From contig NZ_QKYV01000002.1 of the NCBI RefSeq assembly GCF_003253545.1, forward strand, positions 248,001 through 312,000: a stretch of 64,000 nt of DNA, read 5' to 3'. Below are positions 52,850 to 60,825 of this stretch, one piece after another (position 1 is the first letter of the stretch; each line of letters opens with the position of its first letter). Origin of the DNA: Mesonia algae. GTDB lineage: Bacteria > Bacteroidota > Bacteroidia > Flavobacteriales > Flavobacteriaceae. A program made the position numbers and the translations under genes. The notes under the pieces were generated by a model. That model saw only the letters and a list, made by a program, of their open reading frames with translations. It ran no database searches and was not told where the DNA came from.

Positions 52850-53113
52850 TTAATAGTAGAATTGATTATAATCTATAAACAAGGTAGAAATGGAATAGAT
52901 AGCCATTAAAATCCAGCTTGCGATAATGATCCAGTAGAGTAGTGGGTTTTCCTTTTTTTCTATAGGTTCTATAAAATAGGTGATGCCTGTGTTTATATCT
53001 GGTATTACCCAAAGCAAAAATAAAATTCCCCAAGCCCAAGACCAATTCATAATCATGGCTACATACATTAATACCAAGGCTAGAATAGTTCGCCACTTCG
53101 TTATTTTTCTCAT
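52850..53113 (-). CDS. Small membrane protein, tandem paralogue
   Basis: An 87-residue protein with about three membrane segments, paralogous to its downstream neighbour over most of its length (WSWAWGILFLLWVIPDINTG; EKKENPLLYW against RKETPKLYW). No named family is recognised. It lies 3 bp after the DUF6787-like gene and 1 bp before the paralogue, in the leftward operon controlled by the 53478-53491 box. Confidence 0.72.
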   Translation of the reverse strand: MRKITKWRTILALVLMYVAMIMNWSWAWGILFLLWVIPDINTGITYFIEPIEKKENPLLYWIIIASWILMAIYSISTLFIDYNQFYY

Positions 53114-53116
53114 GAG

Positions 53117-53425
53117 TTAAGAGTTTACGTTATGAAAGTTAAATCCAAATCTGCGTAACATTTTTTTCTCCATTTTCCAGAAAAAAGCAAACTGACCAAA
53201 TAACCATCCATAAAATACTAAAAATAGTTGGTAGAAGATAAAACTTGAAATTATAAATAAAGGATAATATAGAAAAGCATTCAAATTTTCTAACGTAATC
53301 CCTACAGCTTTTAAAAGCGGTCTACCTAACGCTATAGATGAAGATCCGGTTATAGAAAAGACAAAAAAGATGATTAGCAGTTGCCAAGGATTTTCAATAT
53401 TCCATCGTCTCATTAATTTATTCAT
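53117..53425 (-). CDS. DUF6787-like membrane protein
   Basis: A 102-residue protein: soluble start MRRWNIENPWQLL, then two membrane helices, and a basic aromatic end (GQFAFFWKMEKKMLRRFG). This matches the DUF6787 proteins I know from Flavobacteria, small two-helix membrane proteins of unknown function. It is the first gene of a three-gene operon with its own -7 element (53448-53455) and Fnr-like box. Confidence 0.75.
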   Translation of the reverse strand: MNKLMRRWNIENPWQLLIIFFVFSITGSSSIALGRPLLKAVGITLENLNAFLYYPLFIISSFIFYQLFLVFYGWLFGQFAFFWKMEKKMLRRFGFNFHNVNS

Positions 53426-53447
53426 AGTAGAATTTTTTTAGTTACTG

Positions 53448-53455
53448 CAAATCTA
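53448..53455 (-). promoter_or_regulatory. -7 element of the small-membrane-protein operon
   Basis: Minus-strand TAGATTTG, exact match to TAnnTTTG, 23 bp before ATG 53425; its upstream edge is 29.5 bp from the centre of the box at 53478-53491. Confidence 0.75.
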
Positions 53456-53477
53456 TAACCTGCTATAAGATTAAGTT

Positions 53478-53491
53478 TTGATTTATGTCAA
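53478..53491 (-). promoter_or_regulatory. Crp/Fnr-type operator for the leftward operon
   Basis: TTGATTTATGTCAA: half-sites TTGAT and GTCAA around TTAT. Spacing to the -7 element equals that of the two neighbouring boxes. Confidence 0.78.
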
Positions 53492-53522
53492 AATCAACAC
53501 AATGCTGCATTAAAGAAGGATT

Positions 53523-53536
53523 TTGACTTAAGTCAA
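53523..53536 (+). promoter_or_regulatory. Crp/Fnr-type operator for the rightward operon
   Basis: TTGACTTAAGTCAA, a perfect 14-bp palindrome. Its centre is 29.5 bp before the -7 element at 53559, which puts it near -42, the class II activator position. Confidence 0.8.
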
Positions 53537-53558
53537 AAAAATAAAACAAGCTCCATCA

Positions 53559-53566
53559 TAGATTTG
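53559..53566 (+). promoter_or_regulatory. -7 element of the rightward lipoprotein/cytochrome operon
   Basis: TAGATTTG matches TAnnTTTG exactly, 17 bp before ATG 53584; no -33 TTG is present. Confidence 0.75.
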
Positions 53567-53583
53567 TCCCAAGCAATAAACCA

Positions 53584-53973
53584 ATGAAAAAACAAATTTG
53601 TGTTTTACTACTTATCAGCATTTACTCTTGTTCTAAAAACGGAGCAGAATTATTAGGCACGTGGCAAGTAAAAAATAATTACTACAAGGCCACTTATAAA
53701 ATTATGGAAGAGCATGATTCTATAAAGGCTAAGGTCTTGTATTACCATGACGGCACCACCATTATTAAACCAGAAGATCAAAAAGAATATTATGCTTTTG
53801 AAAATTTAAAATATACTAAAAATCAATATGTAGATGCTATTTCTGGAGCTACAAAAACCAAAGAATTACATCCAAATATAGCGCTAAAATTAATCCATAA
53901 AGACACGATACACGTGACAAAATATATAAGCAAAAAGCCATTAAAAGAAGTTTGGATAAGAATTAATAAATAA
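53584..53973 (+). CDS. DUF2147-like lipoprotein, paralogue of the leftward copy
   Basis: A 129-residue lipoprotein (signal with SIYSC at about 12-16). The calycin-like domain LLGTWQVKNNYYKATYKIM, VLYYHDGTTIIKPED parallels the copy at 52162 residue for residue in these blocks, so the two are an old duplication now placed on opposite sides of the regulatory region. First gene of the rightward operon; 8 bp before the next gene. Confidence 0.78.
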   Translation: MKKQICVLLLISIYSCSKNGAELLGTWQVKNNYYKATYKIMEEHDSIKAKVLYYHDGTTIIKPEDQKEYYAFENLKYTKNQYVDAISGATKTKELHPNIALKLIHKDTIHVTKYISKKPLKEVWIRINK

Positions 53974-53981
53974 CAATGTAA

Positions 53982-55145
53982 ATGAAAAAGACAATTAAAT
54001 TTTTGAGCCTAAGTGCTGTGCTATCAGTATTTTTAATTAGCTGCACGACCGAAGATGTAAGAAACATCTCTGGACCAAGAGAAGAAGTAACACCACCACC
54101 AAAAACTACAGAGGTTATCCCCGTAGATATTAATGTAGACGGGTTTGATTTTATGGAGAAAATGCAAGGCCATTGGGTGGGGAGTAATTTGGTGATTAAT
54201 GATGAATTTCCATTTTTTGCTTGGGATTATAGAGCCATTTCACCATCGCACACCTTTGGGATTCACGAAGGAGGTTCTGCTGGGAATTTATTAACCTCTT
54301 TTTTTGTAACCAATTTTAAAGGGAAACGTACCATTATGGCCAGAAACGGAGGATTGCTTAACGGTATTTATAGATCGAGCTATTTTGTTTTAGATAAAGT
54401 TGAAAATAGAGAAAACGGACGTTATTACCGATTAGTAGATGCCATTGGTGGAGATGGTATAATGTATATGGAGCTGCGTTTTCCTAACCATACAGACAGC
54501 CTTTATTATAATGCTTATACAAGCGGGTTAGGGAATAGGCTTCCTAATAGACATATGACGTTTAAAAGCAAACGAATGCACACAGAGTTGGCTGAAACTG
54601 CGGCAATAGAAACAGGTTACCCACAAAATACTGTAGATACGGATTTAGATTTTGCAAACGGATTTAATAAAGATTATTTGTATGTAAAAGATGGATTAAC
54701 AGAACCCAATTCGGCAACCTTTTTAGCCGTGCAAGAAACCAATAATATTTTTGATTTGGCACCACTGTCTGGTGATCCATATATCATTACAGATCATCCT
54801 AGATTGGGTTATTTACAAGTAAATATAGATCGTGGTATAATTCCCGACCATCAAAACTTACTGTTGTTTCTTTCAAGAGATCCTTTTACAGATGCTAATG
54901 GCTATTTCACTTCAAATTTAGATGCTTATAAGACCGCTTTACACTTCCCCATATTATCTGTTGAAGAGAATCAATTTTTAATGACGTATATGCATCCAGA
55001 TACATATTACATTACCGTGGTAGCAGATATGGATGGTGATTTCGCTATTTCTGAAGGTGATATTACACATCCTCAGCAAATGCTTACCATAGCACCATTA
55101 GGACAAGAAGAAATAACTATAGAAAATATAAGCATTCAAAATTAA
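53982..55145 (+). CDS. Large lipoprotein of unknown function
   Basis: A 387-residue lipoprotein (lipobox FLISC at about 17-21) with a proline- and threonine-rich linker (EEVTPPPKTTEVIP) before the folded part. The mature domain begins FDFMEKMQGHWVGSNLV, which resembles the start of heme-binding/calycin-like domains, and has no CxxCH. No family is assigned. It lies 7 bp from the cytochrome c gene in the same operon. Confidence 0.72.
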   Translation: MKKTIKFLSLSAVLSVFLISCTTEDVRNISGPREEVTPPPKTTEVIPVDINVDGFDFMEKMQGHWVGSNLVINDEFPFFAWDYRAISPSHTFGIHEGGSAGNLLTSFFVTNFKGKRTIMARNGGLLNGIYRSSYFVLDKVENRENGRYYRLVDAIGGDGIMYMELRFPNHTDSLYYNAYTSGLGNRLPNRHMTFKSKRMHTELAETAAIETGYPQNTVDTDLDFANGFNKDYLYVKDGLTEPNSATFLAVQETNNIFDLAPLSGDPYIITDHPRLGYLQVNIDRGIIPDHQNLLLFLSRDPFTDANGYFTSNLDAYKTALHFPILSVEENQFLMTYMHPDTYYITVVADMDGDFAISEGDITHPQQMLTIAPLGQEEITIENISIQN

Positions 55146-55152
55146 CCCATAT

Positions 55153-55515
55153 ATGAATAATAATAAATTTATAATCCTATGCTTTATGCTTGGTTTTACT
55201 TTACAAAGTTGTACCACAGCAATTCTAGATGAAGTAGATAAAAACACCTTACCTCCATTAGAGAAAACGGTGACATATGAGTCAGACATCAAATCTATTA
55301 TGACCAATCATTGTATTACCTGTCACGCTGGCCCCGCTCCAAATGCTGGGTTAGATTTATCTACGTATGCAAATACAAAGTATTCTGCAGAACAAGGGAG
55401 TTTAGTTGCCAGAATGAACAATGCAACTAACCCCATGCCGCCGAGTGGAAAGCTATCTCCAGAAACGCTTCAAATTTTAGATAAATGGATAACAGATAAT
55501 CTACCAGAAAATTAA
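55153..55515 (+). CDS. Lipoprotein monoheme cytochrome c
   Basis: A 120-residue protein with a lipobox (TLQSC, Cys20) and one heme-binding motif CITCH at 54-58. The usual distal ligand is Met in NPMPPSGK near 95, typical of small class I c-type cytochromes. The heme domain starts YESDIKSIMTNHC, as in membrane-anchored electron-transfer cytochromes of Bacteroidetes. It is in the Fnr-box operon, fitting a redox or nitrosative-stress function. Confidence 0.88.
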   Translation: MNNNKFIILCFMLGFTLQSCTTAILDEVDKNTLPPLEKTVTYESDIKSIMTNHCITCHAGPAPNAGLDLSTYANTKYSAEQGSLVARMNNATNPMPPSGKLSPETLQILDKWITDNLPEN

Positions 55516-55532
55516 TACTAAAACAACATCTT

Positions 55533-56075
55533 ATGAAATACACATTTTTAGTGATGCTTTTTGTTTCTCAATTAACAATAGCACAAAAACATTTTACAAA
55601 AACAGGTATAACCACTTTTATAGCTTCCGTAGATACTTTTGAACCTATAGAAGCTAAAAACGAAAGCACCACAGTAATTTTAAATACAGAAACAGGAGCT
55701 ATAGCTGCTTTACTTTTTGTGAAAGCCTTTCATTTTGAAATCGCATTAATGGAAGAGCACTTTAATGAAAATTATATGGATTCAAATAAATATCCTAAAG
55801 CCACATTTAAAGGAAAGCTGATCAATTTTAATCATGAAAATTTAACTTCTGAAACCAAAACTCTTCAACTTAAAGGTACGCTAAGCATACACGGAAAAGA
55901 AAAACAAATTGAAACAGAAGCGCAATTAAAAAAATTGAATCATAAGATCATTTTTACTTCCCACCTAAGTGTAAAACCTGAAGAGTTTGACATTAAAATC
56001 CCTGGTATTGTACGTGAGAAAATTGCTAAATCTATCAACCTAAATTTGGATTATGAGCTTATCGAAAAAAAATAA
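55533..56075 (+). CDS. YceI family periplasmic protein
   Basis: A 180-residue protein with a signal peptide (ending near TIAQ, residue 18) and a YceI lipocalin-like beta-barrel: GITTFIASVDTFEPIEAKN, FEIALMEEHFNENYMDSNKYPKA (with the conserved NENYMDS/KYP) and LSIHGKEKQIE. YceI barrels bind isoprenoid or hydrophobic ligands. The 3' end overlaps the next gene by 23 bp. Confidence 0.9.
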   Translation: MKYTFLVMLFVSQLTIAQKHFTKTGITTFIASVDTFEPIEAKNESTTVILNTETGAIAALLFVKAFHFEIALMEEHFNENYMDSNKYPKATFKGKLINFNHENLTSETKTLQLKGTLSIHGKEKQIETEAQLKKLNHKIIFTSHLSVKPEEFDIKIPGIVREKIAKSINLNLDYELIEKK

Positions 56076-56439
56076 AATTACCTTATTTATGATAATATTA
56101 GTTTGTATTGCTGGTTACTCTGCCTACAAATACACCTATAAATCTCATAAATCTATCACAGAAAAAGAAGTCGTATTTTCTGGCAGTACAGCACATTTCT
56201 TAGAGAAAGTGAAAACAGGTGGTGCTAAATGGCAAGATGTAGTGGTAGCGTTAAACGGAAAAATCACCTCTATAGGTGAGAAAGGTATTACCCTGGATCA
56301 TAATACTTATTGTCAATTTAAAAATAGTACAGCACTAACCCATTTAAAGGAAGGTCAACACATTGCCGTTAAAGGAAGAATGATTGGCTACGATGATCTT
56401 TTAGAAGAAATAAAATTAGACCAAACCCTTATAAAATAA
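56053..56439 (+). CDS. Membrane-anchored OB-fold protein
   Basis: A 128-residue protein with one N-terminal membrane helix (ITLFMIILVCIAGYSAY) and an OB-fold-like domain (VVVALNGKITSIGEKGITLDHNTYCQF; LKEGQHIAVKGRMIGYDD), as in the tRNA_anti-like group. It overlaps YceI by 23 bp and precedes the barrel gene by 6 bp. The function is unknown. Confidence 0.78.
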   Translation: MSLSKKNKITLFMIILVCIAGYSAYKYTYKSHKSITEKEVVFSGSTAHFLEKVKTGGAKWQDVVVALNGKITSIGEKGITLDHNTYCQFKNSTALTHLKEGQHIAVKGRMIGYDDLLEEIKLDQTLIK

Positions 56440-56445
56440 CAATTA

Positions 56446-57297
56446 ATGAAAGCCTATTTATTCAGCATTTCAATTACATTCTTAAGCTTAAATGCGGTAT
56501 TTGCTCAAGACGATTTATTAAATGAATTAGAACAAAGCACTACAGAAGAAGTTTATGAACAGCCCGCTTTTAAAGCCATGAAAATTGGAAATTTACAATC
56601 CACTAAAGTAGCTTCAAAAGGGGATTTATATATGTATGTCTCTCACCGTTTTGGTACATTAAAAGATGGACTAACTACTTTTTTTGGGTTTGATAACGCC
56701 AATACTAAAATTCAGTTGGTTTATGGTATTTATGAAGGTATTCAAATAGGTATAGCACGAGAATCTATTAGAAAAACCTATTCGTCTCATATTAAAGCGA
56801 AGTTAATGGGACAATCTACCAATTTCCCGTTTAATGTTGCAGCTTATGCCACAGCCAATATTAGAACAGATTTAAGAGAGGAGCAATATCCTTTATTAGA
56901 ATTTGGAGATAGAATGTCATATGCTACCCAGTTATTAATCTCTAGAAAATTTAGTAACCGTTTTTCTTTTGAAATAGCACCCACTTATGTAAGACAAAAT
57001 TTGGTTTTAGAATCTTTTCAAAATCACAATCAACTGGCTTTAGGTGCTGGCGGACGTTTAAAAGTAAGTAAGCGAATGTCAATTAATTTAGATTATGTTT
57101 ATAATTTTAGCAGACATAAAAACTCTATTTACAACGATCCCTTAACCCTTGGGTTGGATATTGAAACGGGCGGACACGTGTTTCAATTGCTTTTTTCTAA
57201 CGCACAATCTACCAACGAACCTGGATTTATTAGTAATGCCGAAGGAAAATGGTTGGAAGACGTTTTTTTCGGTTTTAATATAGTTAGAGTGTTTTAA
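56446..57297 (+). CDS. DUF5777 family outer-membrane beta-barrel
   Basis: A 283-residue protein with a signal peptide (ending near AVFAQ, residue 20) and a barrel body matching DUF5777: FKAMKIGNLQSTKVASKGDLYMYVSHRFGT and IGIARESIRKTYSSHIKAKL, with alternating hydrophobic strands to the aromatic C-terminus (FFGFNIVRVF). DUF5777 genes commonly sit with YceI and cytochrome genes in Bacteroidetes. Role unknown, probably transport across the outer membrane. Last gene of the rightward operon. Confidence 0.87.
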   Translation: MKAYLFSISITFLSLNAVFAQDDLLNELEQSTTEEVYEQPAFKAMKIGNLQSTKVASKGDLYMYVSHRFGTLKDGLTTFFGFDNANTKIQLVYGIYEGIQIGIARESIRKTYSSHIKAKLMGQSTNFPFNVAAYATANIRTDLREEQYPLLEFGDRMSYATQLLISRKFSNRFSFEIAPTYVRQNLVLESFQNHNQLALGAGGRLKVSKRMSINLDYVYNFSRHKNSIYNDPLTLGLDIETGGHVFQLLFSNAQSTNEPGFISNAEGKWLEDVFFGFNIVRVF

Positions 57298-57319
57298 TTA
57301 GTTGTATTAAATACAGCAC

Positions 57320-57350
57320 AAGGCTTTCATCTTGAGATGAAAGCCTTTTT
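57320..57350. terminator. Bidirectional terminator
   Basis: Perfect 13-bp inverted repeat AAGGCTTTCATCT / AGATGAAAGCCTT with a 2-nt loop and a T run, between the barrel gene and the convergent Crp/Fnr gene. Confidence 0.92.
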
Positions 57351-57909
57351 ATTTTCCTCTAATTCTACTTAGGGTTTCCTGTGAAATCCCTAACATAGAA
57401 GCAATATGTCCTAAATTAGCTCGTTGGGTTATTGTAGGAAAAACGTTGGTTAGCAAAGCGTATTTTTCTTTAGCAGACAAAAAATAATAACCTTTAAAAA
57501 AATCATCGATCAAAGCCATTTGTTCTTCTAAAATTAATCTACCAAAGCGTTCTAGAACAGGGTGTTTTAAATACAACTCTTGCCATTGATTATAAGATAT
57601 TGAAATTAAAACAGCTTCTTCTGTAGTTTCAAGATACTCTGAAGAAGGTTTACGTAACATATAACTGTGCCAAGAAGTGATCATCATGGTATCTGGATAA
57701 ATCCAATAGGTTATATCTTTACCATTTTGATAATGATAGGTTCTAACCGTGCCTTTTGAAATAAAATATATACGCTCACATATTTCTCCTTCTCTTAGAA
57801 TCACTTCTCCTTTAGGAGCATTCTGAATAAGAGATAAATTACGAATGTCAGTTTCGGCTTCGCTTGACAGATGAATGTATTGTTGTATAAAAAGTATAAA
57901 ATCGTTCAT
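57349..57909 (-). CDS. Crp/Fnr family transcriptional regulator
   Basis: A 186-residue regulator with a cyclic-nucleotide-like sensory domain (GEVILREGEICERIYFISKGTVRTYHYQNG at about 33-63) and a C-terminal winged helix. The recognition helix GISQETLSRIRGK has E-x-x-S-R spacing like E. coli Fnr, predicting TTGAY recognition. No Fe-S cysteine set is present, so a heme-, NO- or ligand-free signal is likely. It sits at the end of the operon set carrying three Fnr-like boxes and is the leading candidate for their regulator. Confidence 0.92.
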   Translation of the reverse strand: MNDFILFIQQYIHLSSEAETDIRNLSLIQNAPKGEVILREGEICERIYFISKGTVRTYHYQNGKDITYWIYPDTMMITSWHSYMLRKPSSEYLETTEEAVLISISYNQWQELYLKHPVLERFGRLILEEQMALIDDFFKGYYFLSAKEKYALLTNVFPTITQRANLGHIASMLGISQETLSRIRGK

Positions 57910-58253
57910 ACCGGCAAAAATAAGAAATCTATTCCTTACCTATATCTCTTCAAATTTTATACTCTATAGTTTGAAAAATTAAAGAGTAGTTTTCATCTCT
58001 TAAGTTGGTTTTATTGAGGTGGACTATTTTGCAACGATCATGGACCTAGCATACATTCTTTTTCTAAAATGATTATTAATTTTAGCTAAAAGCGTGCATA
58101 TCAACACAACTATTTATTTCTTCCCTTATTCTACCAAAAATCTCATCGATAAGATATAGGCATTGGTATAGATAATATCGCTATACTTCTATTGCAGTTT
58201 CATATAGGCTTCAATAGTTTCACTTTTACCATGTTATTTAAAAACATAGTAAA
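57910..58253. other. Divergent intergenic region upstream of tolC
   Basis: 344 bp between the Crp/Fnr gene and the efflux operon. It contains a GGTATAGATAATATC stretch near 58163 without a clear partner and an inverted repeat at 58225-58253. No standard -7 element was found. Confidence 0.4.
58225..58253 (+). repeat. Inverted repeat abutting the tolC start codon
   Basis: TTTACCATGTT and AACATAGTAAA (one mismatch) around a 7-bp spacer, ending one base before ATG 58254. It could be a repressor operator or an mRNA hairpin that affects initiation. Confidence 0.4.
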
Positions 58254-59585
58254 ATGAAATTATATATTCTTCTTATAAGTTTTTTGTTTGTTCAATTAAC
58301 TCGAGCTCAGGAAACGCCTGAATATTTATCTACACAGGTTTGGACTTTACAAGATTGTATTGATTATGCTTTGGCAAATAATATTACAATCAAAAATGCA
58401 AAAATAAATAAAAATATAGCTGCAGTAGATTATCAAAAATCAAAATCATCAAGATTACCCGATTTATTTGGGAGTGCTTCACAGAACTTTTCTAGGGGTA
58501 ATTCTATTGACCCTATAACCAGCAATTATGTTACAGATCAAATACACAGCACCAATGTAGGTCTTAATAGTTCAGTAACTCTATTTCAAGGGAACCAAAT
58601 CAATAATCAAATCAAACAAAACAAGCTAACCCTAGAACAAAGTGTTTTTGAGGAAGAAGTTGAACAGAATAATATTGTAATAAGCTTGCTTGAAACATAT
58701 TTGCAGACTTTATATAGCAAAGAAAGTATTGTGATTGCTGAAAATAATTTATCTGCTTCTGGAAAAGAAGAGCTTCGAGCAAAAGCTAGATTAGATGCGG
58801 GAAGTATTGCTTTAAAAGATTATACCGAAGCTCAAAGCCAACTAGCGACAAATAAATACCAAGTAATCGCAGCAAAAAATGATTATCAACAATACATTAT
58901 TCAATTGAAGCAATTATTAGAAATTCCCCTTACGGAAGATTTAGAAATTGTTGCTGTTAATGATAATGAAAGCTCATTACATATAGAATTAGAGAAAACA
59001 GAATTATATGATAAAGCTTTAAATTATTTACCAGAAATTAAAGCGAGTAGTTTAAATATTGCAGCAAGTGAGAAAGATTTAGCTATCGCTAAAGGGGCTT
59101 ATTTACCAACTTTATCATTGCTAGGAAGTATTGGTTCTGGATATACAAGTATCAACAATAGTACATTTTCAGATCAATTTGATGTCAATTTTAATCAAAG
59201 AATCGGTTTATCCTTAAGTATTCCAATTTTCAATAGAAATCAAACTAAGGCAGCGGTAAAAACGGCATCTTATAATATAGAAAAGGCAGAGATTCAAAAA
59301 CAGACGGTAGAAAAAGAGGTCTATAAAAAAGTAGAAACCGCCTATCAAAACGCACTATCGGCTCAAGAGCAAGTATTAGCTTCTGTAGCTTCTAAAACCG
59401 CAGCAGAGCAGAGTTATATTCTTGCACAAAAAAAATATGAGCTGGGAGATTTAAGCACCACCGATTTAGTCATTAGTCAGAATACATTTACCAACGCTCA
59501 ACAAAACTATTTACAAGCGAAGTACCTAAATATTCTATATCATCAATTATTACAATTTTATCAAGGAAACGATATTAAACTTTAA
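58254..59585 (+). CDS. TolC family outer-membrane efflux protein
   Basis: A 443-residue protein with signal peptide (QLTRAQ) and the two OEP repeats of TolC: WTLQDCIDYALANNITIKNA at the start and the second repeat KALNYLPEIKASSLNI, AKGAYLPTLSL. It forms the trimeric outer-membrane channel for the MacAB-type pump encoded next. It starts 10 bp upstream of the adaptor gene. Confidence 0.93.
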   Translation: MKLYILLISFLFVQLTRAQETPEYLSTQVWTLQDCIDYALANNITIKNAKINKNIAAVDYQKSKSSRLPDLFGSASQNFSRGNSIDPITSNYVTDQIHSTNVGLNSSVTLFQGNQINNQIKQNKLTLEQSVFEEEVEQNNIVISLLETYLQTLYSKESIVIAENNLSASGKEELRAKARLDAGSIALKDYTEAQSQLATNKYQVIAAKNDYQQYIIQLKQLLEIPLTEDLEIVAVNDNESSLHIELEKTELYDKALNYLPEIKASSLNIAASEKDLAIAKGAYLPTLSLLGSIGSGYTSINNSTFSDQFDVNFNQRIGLSLSIPIFNRNQTKAAVKTASYNIEKAEIQKQTVEKEVYKKVETAYQNALSAQEQVLASVASKTAAEQSYILAQKKYELGDLSTTDLVISQNTFTNAQQNYLQAKYLNILYHQLLQFYQGNDIKL

Positions 59586-59595
59586 TCTATACACC

Positions 59596-60822
59596 ATGAA
59601 AATTAAATCAAAAAAAAATATCATTATAAGTGGCTTATTCATATTAATACTAGCTATAACTGCCTATAGCTTTATAAATGCTGAGGATGAAACTCTTATT
59701 GAAGCTAAAACCATAACAGTTACTAAGGGAGATATCACTACGATGGTTACCGCTACGGGAACTATAGAACCTATTAATCAAATAGAAGTAGGTACTCAAG
59801 TATCTGGAGTGGTAGAAAAAATATATGTTGACTATAATAGTGAAGTAAAAGAAGGACAACTTATAGCCGAGTTAGACAAAACCAACTTAAAAGCTTCTCT
59901 TACTCAAGCACAAGCTTCCTATGATAATGCCGTGAGTCAGCGTAACTATATGCAAACTATTTATGACAGACAAAAAACGTTATTTGATAATCAAGTAATT
60001 AGTAAATCAGATTTTGATGATGCTACTTATAATTATACTACTGCAAAGGGAACAGTAACCCAGCGATTTTCTGACTTACAGTCCGCACGAACAAATTTAA
60101 GTTACGCAGATATTTTTGCACCCATAGATGGGGTTGTACTTTCTAGAGATATTGACGAAGGTCAAACCGTTGCTGCTAGTTTTAGCACTCCAACTTTATT
60201 TACTATTGCGCAAGATTTAAAACAAATGCAAGTAGAGGCAGATGTAGACGAAGCAGACATAGGACAAGTAAAAGAAGGTCAAAGGGTGAGCTTTACTGTA
60301 GATGCTTATTTAGGAGAAACTTTTGAGGGGGTGGTTACTCAAGTAAGGTTAGACCCAACTGTTACTTCTAATGTAGTTACTTATACGGTTGTGATAAAGG
60401 CAGATAATCCTGATTCAAAATTAAAACCAGGACTTACCGCTACCATTTCTATTTATACGTTAGAGCTTGAAAATGTATTAACTGCGGAAGCTAAAGCGAT
60501 TAATTTTAAACCTACACCGCCTACATTAATGGCTTATAATGAACAGCACCACTTAAATCAAGGTTCAGAAAAAGAACGACCACAACCTATTACCGAAACC
60601 AATACCCAACTTTGGGTTCTAAGTGAAGATGGAAAAATCTCTCCTAAAAATGTACAATTAGGTGCTAGTGATGGGGTACACGTTCAAATCTTAAGCGGGG
60701 TTACTATAGGAGAAAAATTAGTTTATGATTTAAGTGGTATAAAAAGTACTGAACTGAATAAACAAGGAGAAAACGAAAGCCCATTTATGCCACAACGTCC
60801 AGGCGGTAACAGAAAGAAATAA
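59596..60822 (+). CDS. macA: MacA-like periplasmic adaptor (membrane fusion protein)
   Basis: A 408-residue adaptor with one N-terminal membrane helix, a biotinyl-lipoyl domain (GTIEPINQIEVGTQVSGVVEKI at about 56-77), a coiled-coil hairpin (TQAQASYDNAVSQRNYMQ) and the beta-barrel/MP domains (AVIKADNPDSKLKPGLTATI). It joins the MacB-type ABC transporter to TolC. The short spacer and order tolC-macA-macB are typical of Bacteroidetes macrolide/peptide export units. Confidence 0.92.
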   Translation: MKIKSKKNIIISGLFILILAITAYSFINAEDETLIEAKTITVTKGDITTMVTATGTIEPINQIEVGTQVSGVVEKIYVDYNSEVKEGQLIAELDKTNLKASLTQAQASYDNAVSQRNYMQTIYDRQKTLFDNQVISKSDFDDATYNYTTAKGTVTQRFSDLQSARTNLSYADIFAPIDGVVLSRDIDEGQTVAASFSTPTLFTIAQDLKQMQVEADVDEADIGQVKEGQRVSFTVDAYLGETFEGVVTQVRLDPTVTSNVVTYTVVIKADNPDSKLKPGLTATISIYTLELENVLTAEAKAINFKPTPPTLMAYNEQHHLNQGSEKERPQPITETNTQLWVLSEDGKISPKNVQLGASDGVHVQILSGVTIGEKLVYDLSGIKSTELNKQGENESPFMPQRPGGNRKK

Positions 60823-60825
60823 GTT

